A DNA stretch of 64,000 nucleotides from Bolinopsis microptera (lineage: Eukaryota; Ctenophora; Tentaculata; Lobata; Bolinopsidae). The notes beneath the pieces were generated by a model. That model saw only the letters and a program-made list of their open reading frames with translations, searched no databases and was not told the origin of the DNA. The translations under genes were made by a program, and so were the position numbers. Each line of letters opens with the position of its first letter. Within the stretch, counting starts at the first letter, position 1. Below, one piece after another: positions 47,228-59,200 of this stretch. The DNA lies in contig NC_087074.1 in assembly GCF_026151205.1 (NCBI RefSeq), forward strand, positions 8,287,726-8,351,725. The letters run 5' to 3'.

Positions 47228-50200
47228 ATGACAGACGACCGTATGACCCAACGGCTTGCTCCTAAGGATCAAACCCTGCAAGAAGCTTACGATGTACCAG
47301 CTAACTTCTTAGAAATAGACGTGTGCAACCCTGAAACGCACGGCATCGCAAACAAAAGATATACTGACTACGAAGTCAGACTCAAGGTCAGCTCATAATA
47401 ACAGCTAAAACCTTACTTAATAATATCTACATTAGAGTTGAGATAATGTTATCAACTCCAGGTTTACTTTTTGTTAGACTTCATAAGAGGTTCTTGAAGA
47501 AAATAGTTTGATAAGTCCGACGGGGAACGTCTCCAATATTTCATTTTACTGTTAAGAGTGTTGCGGTTTTTTCTGCAGAGTTCTCGAATGCCATACATTT
47601 TCTGAAGTTCTAGGACTTTATCTGGGTCCCTAGAGGTAGCCTAAAACGATGGTCAGGTTATAAAGTTGTTATCAACTGACTACGGCTGCAATAATTGATA
47701 AACACGATTTTACTATACTTTCAGATTGAAATGAGGAGTTATTTGTTATCGCTTTTAATTGAAATATTACAAAGATTCAAGAATTGACATACGTTTTTAA
47801 TTACCATACACAATTTCTGCACGGCTAAATGTGGTAAATTTCGGGGGTTTACTGTAATATGTAATTACCTCGAGTCAGGTTGGCCCCCATCTCGAAATAC
47901 TCACGATTCGTTGACAATTACTGAACTTAGATTAGCTTGTAAAAATGTACTGTAAACTTACAGAGTTACAGACAGATTATGGAAATACTAAGAGAGAAAA
48001 GCAAACCCTTAATACAGCCCTAGTGCTTAAGTAATTTGCTTTTCCCGATTAAGTAGTTGAATAGGGCTAAGTTGAACTTAAATAATATACATAATACAGT
48101 ATTATTATTAATTATTGTTCTTTTTGACAATGAATCCAAAAATCTTCATATAATTATTTTAAGATGCTTACCGCATTTTCTACACTGGGGTTGTTGGGAC
48201 CAGGTACCAGTATGCTGACACGTGATGCTTGTTTCGCCCATCAGAACGTAGCGCTTAGGTCTGACACACGTGATGTTAACAACTGTGGTCTCCGGAGTTG
48301 TTTCGTCCAGTGCAGAGGGAACTTTAAACTTCTCATCTAGCCCTTTCTTTTCACAGCGCCCCGCTGAGAACATTTTGAAGGGTACAAACACTGGATTTTG
48401 AAGGGTTAATCAACTATCTTGAGGAAGTGTTTGTAATAAGCTTCAGATAGAAACAAACTTCGTTTTAAAAAGGCCACGATGTAGAGAATTATTTGTTCAT
48501 TACGCTTGTAACGGCTTACTCGAGGGTTAAAGTTTCAGATACAGTGGACACTGGACAGTTTACTATTAAATTGCACAGTAAATTAAAAATTAACAATACA
48601 AGGTTATCTTACCACAGGCAGTTCTGTCAGTATTTGGTGTCGATCCAGCGTCACATGCCTCACAGCTTGTCATAGTATCATCCCTATATGTTCCCTCTCC
48701 ACACTGCAACTGCTCTGAAATTTTAACATTTTAAATGGCAACGGGTTCTAGAAGATACGAAAATCGTTATAATATATAGAGGTCTACAGTTCAGATGTGT
48801 TACTATAACATTAGATAAACGATATGACGTGACAAATTAGATATCAACGCGTTCCACGGTTTTTTGAGAATTATTACCACCCAGACTCTTACGTTTCTTG
48901 TATTCTCGATCCACGAATTTGCCTTCTTGATTATAAGCCCTATATAGCAACTTATCCTTATCCTGTCTTAACCCTTACCCTATCTTTGCCCTTCTATGTA
49001 ATATAGACATAATCATCTCAGCTCGGTTCTTGTTAACAATTCTTACCACATTTTGTTCTCCCTGGGTTTCGTTCCTGGCCAAGTTCACAAGTTGTACACA
49101 AGGCTGCTCCTTCTGAACTGATCGTGTTATCAGGACATTCTTCACATGTGTTCATCGCAATGTTCCTGTAGCTTCCAGCTGGACATGACTCTGAAGAATT
49201 AGGAAATCTTTAAGCAGCAATTCGTTTGAACTACCTTATTAAGAAGTTATTGTGAATACAAATATCCTCGGTTTTCATTCTATAGCACAGTTAATTCAAA
49301 TTTAAAACTTATCCATAATATCAAATATACGCTTTAAAGTTATCTTACCACAGGCAGTTCTGTCAGTATTTGGTGTCGATCCAGCGTCACATGTCTCACA
49401 GCTTGTCATAGTATCATCCCTATATGTTCCCTCTCCACACTGCAACTGCTCTGAAATTGTAACATTTTAAATGGCAACGGGTTCTAGAAGATACGAAAAT
49501 CGTTATATAGACCTACAGTTCAGATGTGTTACAATGACATTAGATAAACAATATGTGACAAATTAGATATCAACGCGTTCCACGGATTTTTGAGAATTAT
49601 TACCACCCAGTTAAATGGAAAACTCTGCCTTCAGTGAGAGTGATTTCATTTGGAGAATAGTAATTGTTAAAATTATGATCACGAAATCACGAGCTTACGA
49701 GAGAAGCAGCAAGTTGGCTTATTTATAAATTAAAGTTAGTTTTATTTTTTCAGCTCAATGCTTGTTGTCATTCAGCTATTAGTCACCTGGTTGTGTTCTG
49801 TAGTAATCAGATGCCTTGTCGCTGGACCAAAACGTTATCTTTGTCACGTCTCTGTTCCAGATAGTGCTCCAACTTCTGTCACTACACTTCGATAGCAGTT
49901 TGTTGAGCACCTCCACGTCGTTACAGTGTATCACTAGTCTAACACCTGCAGTTCTGGTTAGAGTGATACGCCAAACCTTGTCAGTAGGAGAGGGGGGATT
50001 AACAGGGAGGTTAGTCCAGGATGTGGTTCACCAGCTAAGATGGTATTTTGGAGTAGAGGTGAAATGGAGGTTGACTGCTCCTGCATGCTCTCCCCCAGCA
50101 GAGTAGAAGTACACTACCACCAAATCGTAACTCCCCAGCACACTATTAGTCTTAACTTCTAAAGGTGTCAACTCAAGATCCCACTCTATTTCCACCCCAC

Positions 50201-53200
50201 GTTCGACTGGTAACCAACCTGTTAATTGTATGTTTAACTAATGACTCCTGAGCAACGATTTATATGTTAAATAAATAATTGTAACTCATTATTTAAAATA
50301 TTTCATGTTTTTTACACGAATGTATCTTCTAATAAAGATAGGTGCGTGAGACATACTACATATTATTTTACATTTTTGGCTATATTATAAGAGAAATAAT
50401 CTATTAGTTTATTAGGGATTGTTCACATTTTATTACGTAAGCTAGCACTCTCGGAAGTACAAAAATTTCAGTGCGAATAACTTAATAGTCGCTATTGGCA
50501 CTGCTAGTAGTAATGTCGTAATGACAAAGATATGGCATAAGAACACTATGGCATAAGGGGTCTAGCTTTAAACTGGTTTAAATCATATCTTAAGAACAGG
50601 AACCAGTTTGTATCAATTGGATCCTCTGAATCCTCAGCCAATCAAATTATTTACGGTGTACCCCAAAGTACAATTCTAGGACCTCTCCTTTTTATAATTT
50701 ACAGGGTGGGCCAAAAGTCAGTACCCATACGTTGGCCTTAATAGCTCCGCCGTGTTTTATATTTGAGAGCTGTTGCTTTGCAGATGGCATACTGTACTTA
50801 CTGGTTCGAGGATTCCGTCGTCAAAATTTGAAAATTCGAATATTTTAGACCACGCCCATTCAATATTAAAACACCTATATTGTTTTCTCTGAACATACTG
50901 AACGCCTAATTTTTTTCAGAGACGGTAGATTATCAAATGTTGCATATATGATCTGAAAACATGGGGCAAAACGGATTAGAAATGACGAAGTTATCAAGCA
51001 TTTTCTGTATCTCGTTAACAATATTGACTGGGTGATTATGTGACACCGTGACACGACACCTTAATTGGGCACCCTTAACAATTCCCATAATGTTTAACGG
51101 GGTAGTTAACGGGGGCACCTTATCACGTGATTAGGTAAACCAATCACCTAATCACACGTAATGAATAAACTCGTTATGCTTCATATCTCGGTCATCTGAG
51201 AAGCTACAGTTCTAATTCTTTCAGGACAAACGTAATTCGAATGGCCAAACACAATTCAATAACATTTAGCTTGATCCGACTATCCAAACTATCAAATAAA
51301 TGTGAAAATGAACCTCCATTTGAAAAAAATGAACGCGAATATTTTTCGAGTTGACAAATTCCTCGAACCAGTGGTGGTACTAAGTCATACCAGAAAGAAG
51401 TATTTAAATTGGGCACTCAGTGACTGAGCTATAAAGGCCAACGTATGGGTACTGACTTTTGGCCCACCCTGTACATTTTAAACTATCTGCCTCAAATATC
51501 AGAATTCAGAAATAGCTAAATTCATCATGTACGCAGATGATGCAAACATCTTCCTAACAGGAGAAAACATAAACGAGGTTTATGATATGCTCACAATTCT
51601 TAGCGATGTCTTAGGTAAATTGATAAATTAGTAGATAGCAACGGTTTAGCTCTAAACCTTTAAAAAACGAATTATATAATCTTTTCACGGCAAAGAAACC
51701 TAGTTTTTATCGCGATGTAGTAGTTTTAAGGCGTTAGTGCCGAGTAATGCCTCTGGGTAGTGCTCCTCAATCAAACTTAAAAAATTCTTGCCTCTGGAAG
51801 CACATTTACAAATATATCACTGCTTTGTGCAGTCTCACCTTAATTACTGCTCACTCGTAATGGGTCTTAGAGCAATACTACTTGGTTTCGTTAATTACGG
51901 ATGGTACTCCACCAGCAAGTACCAAGTCCGGTTTCTATGTACACAAAATATTAATATAACAGTTCATACACAAAAATATAGATTCCTTCATTGGCTGCTA
52001 CTCCAGATGTTAAAAGGCACGCCACGGTAAAGATCATCATGTTCTTGAAAAGTGAGGTATTTTCTACGGACCCTATTTATAATTCTACTCCGCAAATATA
52101 ACTGGCTTACAGATAGTTCAACAGAAGCAAAGGTCAAAGATCGATTTGTGTTGTGGGACCTCAAAGCAAGGAGCCAAGCAAGTATTAGGTTTGGGTCACG
52201 TGTTGTTGACTCTAAACCAATCACAAAGTATCATAACTTTTAACAGGTTCGGATTAGTGGAGTAAATGAGTTGTTCTTGTCGATACCAGAGCAGTACTCA
52301 GAGGAATTGTCATTATTATCTTGGTTATTCATGAGTGGAGCTAGTATATTCACAATACAAATGCCCGTCCAAATTCAAACAACGCAAAATTGTCACAGAT
52401 CGTCTAGAGACTCGACTAATCGATCTCAGGATGGTTACGGATAATGATCATAGACGTGACCAAGACAAAGTCAATCCCCCGTCTGCATACTTATGATATG
52501 AAACTGGGTACTGGTTATCGTTAATACTTACACTAGCGATCTTAGCTGTGGAGTAGATTTGTCTAGAGTAACGGAATTATAGTCTCCTCACAAAGCAGCA
52601 GACTGTCTAGATCGCTGGACGATCTAGAAGAGGTGCTTCTCGATAAGGCTAACAACTTCGTTACTATTGAGGGAGGGAGCTTTGTTCAGTTGGACGAAGT
52701 ACTCTTCTCAGGGTTAGATGTTACGGAGAGGTCTCATACGAGGTGATATCCACAGGGTGGTCTCATACCAGGTGGTCTCATACCATGTGGTCCCATACCA
52801 TGTGGTCACATACCAGGTGGTCTCATACCAGGATAAGGTGCACCAGTTGAGATGGTATTGTGGAGTAGAGCTGAAGTAAAACCTGCATTCTCTCCCCCAG
52901 CTGAGTAGAAGTTCACAACCACCCTATTGTTACTCCCCAGAACACTATCTGTCTTTATCTTTACGGGTATATGGCCCCCAGAATATAGGTCGTTTTTTGA
53001 GCACTTAGAAACAGGTGTTAAAACTACTTCTAAGCATGTTTAGGGCTGTAAATATGTACAAAATAACCCTTTAAATGTTTCTTGGGTAGTTGAAAATAAT
53101 TATTAGGTTTTTAAGTGTACTTTTTTTTTCACCTGTAAAAATACCATTTTTTAACAGGGCCCCCAGAATATAGGTCCAAACATCTGTTCCTAAGTTGTTC

Positions 53201-56200
53201 TAAAATTGTCACAGACAGTTATATGCAGTCAGAATATGTTGCTGAGACTGTATTGATGATGCCAATGGCTCCAGATACTAAATTGAAATGGTTTAGAGTA
53301 TACTTAATAGCAAAAAATCAAAAACTACGGCCCCCAGAATATAGGTATGCAAAAATCGTCCTCAAATACTCCACCTTCTTACATTTTGATGATGCCATCT
53401 CTTCAGCATATGTTCTTTAACTGTTTCTCGTCACTACCCCACATTCCTTAATGCTCAGGGTGACAGAGAAAATGCAGAATCTTGGTCGCTATTTTTTTTT
53501 TAAAACCTATATTCTGGGGGCCATATACCCGTAATGAGTAAAATCTTTAATTTTACTTGTTAAAAAGCTTTCATGCACTCATTTAGTAGGGATCTTAACT
53601 AAATACTTAAATAAGATTGAAGGAGTGTCCCTAGATATGATTGAGGGGGGCTGTTTTTATCTGTATCAATACAATGTGCACCTCAATGACTGTAAATCAG
53701 ACATTTTTGGCCGCCAAATTTTTTTAAAGGCCTAACTCAAAATTCTGTCCCAAAACTTAAGGTCATGAGACAATTCTACGTTGATTCTGAAAATTTCATG
53801 TGAAAATATTGAAACCCTATTGAGTTCTATTGTTTTGAGCGAAGTCAGTTTGAGATATGGGCGATTTTGTTCATTTTTTGCGATTATTTGAACACAGAAT
53901 CCACAGTTAGGTAGATATTGAGCTGATAATCATAGAGAATGTGTAATATATATGTTTACCTTCCATATAAAGTTGGTTTCATTCAAAAATATTGATATTT
54001 GACCAATTTATGGACCAAAATCGATCAAATTTGGTGCGTATGCCCAAATATGGGCATATGGTTTTTGTTTTTATCCCATAACTCGGCCAATTTTTATCCA
54101 ATTTTGATAAAACTTGATATGTGGGTTCAGTAGACTAGTAGCTACAAGTAGAGCATCCCAAAGCATGGTTTTGGGCATGTTCAGGGTTTTTGACCAACCT
54201 ATATTCTGGGGGTCGTATAGACCTATATTCTGGGGGCCCGTAAAATTGTGGTGGCCATAACTTTTTTCCAAATTGTCAGTTTGCAGATGTCTCGATGAAA
54301 AGATAGCTTAAAATAATACTTATACTCATACCAGTAGTCTTAATGGCATGTGTTGGACAGATTTTTGTCATGACAATTTTTCGCCATATTTACCCCTCTA
54401 GAAAATGACAACATCGTTTAAATCTTTCGCTGTCATGACCAAATATACCAAAATACCTCATGTAGGTCCAAAATTTTTATCCAGAAACATAAGTTACATG
54501 TTTTACTCCAACCTAGCAGTAACAGATCCCATTAATATCGCTTATCTTGGTTAGAACTGTATCCACTAACATGACCTATATTTTGGGGGCCACCTATATT
54601 CTGGGGGCCATATACCCGTAGAGGGAAGGATTCCAAATCGTAGTCCAGAACCTCACCAGGTCGTACTGGTATCCAACCTATAACATGTACAGTTTTAGTG
54701 ACATTTACCAGTCTACACATATTTTATAAAATATTTCATGTGTTGAACATTTTACTGTCGTGTTTGTTGTCTTTTGGAACAATTTTCTTTGAAAATTTTA
54801 AGAGTTTACGGCTTTAAAATACTTAAAAACATAACTGTGTGTAATACAAAATCTGCAAAACATGGTCCATGACATAACTGATAACCCATTAAAATAACGT
54901 TTTTATTAATAAATGATTGGTAATTACCGATAGTAATTATTAGCAAATATTTGATGTTGGCTTAATTTGAAAAAACAATTACCTTGATTAGCAGCAGTAT
55001 TTCTGATTATCTCCACTGCTAAGAAGATAAGGAAGCAGGAAGTCGCCATTCTCTTACGATCTTTCCTGTCTTTTGTTTCGTGTCTTTAGACTTAATTTAC
55101 ATGTTTACAACAACCGAAATATTTAGCGGTTTAACTGAACTGAGCTAATGAGAAATGAGGACTGGAACTGTGCTAGCTGATTGTGCCAAGACCCTTACCA
55201 CGTGGTTTTACGATCTATCCAATCACAACACCGTATATCTGCTCATGCCTCCAGCCAGCCACTAAGAATAAGAAGACTCTCACCCGGACCCTCGTAACTG
55301 ATCTACTTTCTGTTGAATATTAAACAGCAGGTTTCAATCTGACAATGGCTGCTATTTCTATACAGCTCCGTTTTTCTTGCCTAATTAGCATTTAGATAAT
55401 TAAGTGGTCTGAGGGTGGGTAAAGAGTCAAATTAATATACGGCTCACGAGCCAGGGTAATAATTATTCACAAGACCCAGGGAACCTTTACTCATATTTTA
55501 TGCTCCCACAGCTGCAGTATTGAGTTGGGCACCGTGATTCCTTCTTATAAGCATCCTCCTTTTGTAATCCGTAATTACATATCTGGTGGACGAAGTAATT
55601 TAGTAATTTATGATTATGCGAGCGTTTTGACGGTTCCAAAGGTAATTGTTGTGAATTGTAATATTATGCAATATAATGATTATTAACCATTCTTTATTTA
55701 ACATAATAATTGGAGCGCCAAGTTAATTACGGATTCTTTGAATGTGGGGTATGACATATTATCGTGGTGGTTTTATCAAAAGGGCGAATGTCAAATTTCA
55801 CTATGGCTTAAAAAACATATGTCTAATAAAGGTCTATAACATCCCAAACAGTTTGAAGCTCTGTCGTATTAAGTTTAGATTTTCAAAGGGCGAATGTTAT
55901 TTTCGAGGTTTCAAAAAACGCCGAATGTTATACATTGAGCGTTTGATAATAGTGGTCGAATGTCACACTAACGGACTCTATCTACTCTACGTGCAATATG
56001 TGGCGAATGTTTGACTTTCGCCATTTTGGAAGGGCGAATGTCACACAAAAACGTCAATTTTAAAACTTTAAGGGCCATTATCTTTCACATTCGCCCTCAT
56101 GAAAAAACCACGACGATATATATTATGACCAATGTACCCTGGTGGTTATGATGTAGTATTAACCCAATTGTTAGTAGCTGCTCATGCTTAGATCATTATC

Positions 56201-59200
56201 TTATTATCTTAATTGATATAATATTGTATTCTATATTATTGGGGGGGGGGGGGGGGGGGGGGGGGGTCCAACCCGATGTCCGATATGAGGGTTGATGAGG
56301 CCAAAATCGGAATCGGAAAAATCGGAAAAATCGGAAAATTGAAAAATTTTAGAGAATCGATCTCTAAAACCTCTCAGAAGTGAGGAAGTGATAAAAAACC
56401 CCTACATATGCTATATTGTTATGAGAAAACGAACTAATTGGACATTCCAATAGTATGTTTTATGTGTTTTTCCACTGCAGGGGCTAGTATGCTCACTACT
56501 AGTTGGAGTTGTCATGTACTCCCAGACCCGAGTGCTTTGGCCTCTTGACGTGAGATTGATTGTTTCTGCTCATTAATTTTATCCCTGTTACTTGTTATTA
56601 TGTATTAGTACAACACTAGGGTTATATTTTGTGGTCCGGTCTTTAAACATACCATAATATCACTAGTACACTGCACCTTAAATGTATAGTCAAGTACATT
56701 TGTATCGTAACACATGCTTGGCTGGGGGATCATGTTTTGTGTCCGTTCGGTACCCTGTATTTTCAAAACGGACAAAAAGTAGGGCGGACAAAAACAGACA
56801 AAACATTTAGATGTCCTCCTCCTCCTAAGTCTTCCTCCTCCTGAGTCCTTCTCCTCCTCAGTCCTCTTCAGTCCTCTTCCTGACTCCTCGTCCTCGTCCT
56901 CGTCCTTCTCCTCAGTCCTCCTCACCCTCCTCCTCAATCCCCTTCTCCTCCTCAGTCCTACTCCCAGTCCTCCTCCTTCTCCTTCTCCTTCTCCTCCTCC
57001 TCATCCTCATTTCTCCTCCTGATCCTCCTTCTCCTCCCCATCAGTTCTCCTTAGTCCTCCTCATAGTCGTCCTCCTCCTCCTGAGTCCTTCTCATCCTCC
57101 TCCACCTCCTGAGTCCACCTCCTGAGTCCTCCTCCTCAGTCCTCATCCTCCTCCTCAGTCATCATCCTCTTCCTCCTGAGTCCTCCCCCAGTCCTCCTCC
57201 TATTTCTCCTCCTCATCCTCCTCCTCCTTCTCCTCCTCATCAGTCCTCATCCTCTGTCCTCCTCATAATCGTCCTCGTCCTCATCCTCGTCCTTAGTCCT
57301 CCTCCTCCTTATCCTCCTCCTCAGTCCTCCCCCAGTCCTAATCCTCCTCCTTCTCCTCCTCCTCCTACTCCTCCTCCTCCTTCTCCTCTTTCTTCTCCTC
57401 CTAATCATTCCTCCTCCTCAGTCGTCCTCCGCCTCCTCCTCGTCCTTAGTCCTCGTCCTCTTCAGTATTCCTCCTCAGTCCTCATCCTCCTCATCCTCCT
57501 CCTCCTCCTCAGTCCTCCTCCTCATCCTCCTCCTTCTCCTCTTCCTTCTCCTCCTAATCAGTCCTCCTCCTCAGTCGTCCTCCTCCTCTTCATTAGCCCT
57601 TGTCCTCATCCTCCTAGTCCTCGTCCTTAGTCCTCGTCCTCATCCTCCTCAGTCTTCCTCCTCAGTCCTCATCAGTCTCATCGTCCTCATCCTCCTCCCC
57701 AAGTCCTCCTCTTCCTCAGTCCTCCCCCAGTCCTCCTTCTCATCCTCCTCATCCTCTTCAGTCGTCATCTTGTTCCTCCTCAGTCCTCCTCTTCCTCCTA
57801 CTCGTCAGTCCTCCTCCTCCTCCTTCTCCTCAGTCCTCCTCCTCCTCCGCAGTCCTTCTCCTCCTCGTCAGTCCTCCTCCTCGCCAGTCCTCCTTCTCCT
57901 TCTTCTCCTCCTACTCCTAAGTCCTCCTCCTCCTCCTCAGTCCTCCTCCTCCCTCTCATCCTTTTCCTCCTTCTCCTCCTTCTCCTCCTGCTCCTCAGTC
58001 CTCCCCCAGTCCTCCTCCTCATCAGTCCTCCCCCAGTCCTCTTTCTCCTCCTCCTCATCCTCAGTCCTCCTCCTCATCATCCTCCTCAGTCCTCCTCCTC
58101 CTCAGTCCTCCCTAAGTCCTCCTCTTCCTCAGTCCTCCCTAGTCCTCCTTCTCCTCCTCCTCATCCTCAGTCCTCCTCCTCAGTCCTCCTCGTCCTTAGT
58201 CCTCCCCCAGTCCTCCTTCTCCTCATCCTCAGTCCTCCTCCTCAGTCCTCGTCCTTCTCCTTTTTAACAGTCCTCCTCCTCAGTCTTCCTCCTCGTCCTC
58301 GCTCTCGTCCTCCTCCTTCTCGTCTTCCTCCACACCAATCCTGCTCCTCTTCCTCAGTCCTCCCTCTCCTCTTCAGTCCTCCTCCTCCTCAGGCCTCCTC
58401 GGTCCTCCTCTTTCTCCTCAGTCTTCCTCCTTTTCCTCCTCCTCCTCATTTCTCTTCCTCATCCTCCTCCTCCTTCTTCTCTTCCTTCTCCTCCTAATCA
58501 GTCCTCCTCCTAATCAGTCCTCCTCCTCAGTCGTCCTCCTCCTCGTCCTTAGTCCTCGTCCTCATCGTCCTTAGTCCTCGTCCTCATCCTCCTAGTCCTC
58601 GTCCTCATCCTCCTAGTGCTCGTCCTGGTCCTCCTCAGTCTTCCTCCTCTGTCCTCCTCAGTCCTCCTTCTCCTCAGTCCTCCTCCTCCTCCTCATCAGT
58701 TTACACAATTTATTGTTACTAAAATGTTTTTAAACGCATTTGAGTCTGTAACATATTGACATGTTACAGTTACTGACTCAAAATGTGCCCGAGAATTTTT
58801 TTGTTTAACAGAGTTTTACTCTCCAGTACTATGGAAAAGTTGTTACATGATAAATAAAGATTTTGATAAATAAAGTGATTTTCATCCCTTTTAATGTTAT
58901 TGAAAATTGTGTAGACTATTCTTTGTATCTAACTGAGGATTGGAAGTTTGAGAAAGGACCATAGTCATTAACCGTGCTACCCATTTCTGCAGATAGCCTG
59001 TTACAAATTGTGGAGACAATTTAAATCAAAAGTTACTAAAGCGTTCGCTATTTGTTACGATTGTTATTACCAACCGTACCTCTTTCAATTGTGGACCGGG
59101 GTAGATGTTTCTGTCAAACAAGAGTTGGTACGACATTGTGTTGTTTTTCGGACGAAACGATTCTTGTTTGGAACAAGATACCGTTTTGGGGTTCTGGGAC

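Noticed and set aside
57770-58267. 165-codon Ser/Pro-rich frame and its antisense Arg/Gly-rich frames (57798-58058, 56605-56937)
   Set aside because: Entirely within the CCT-repeat tract; low-complexity artefact.
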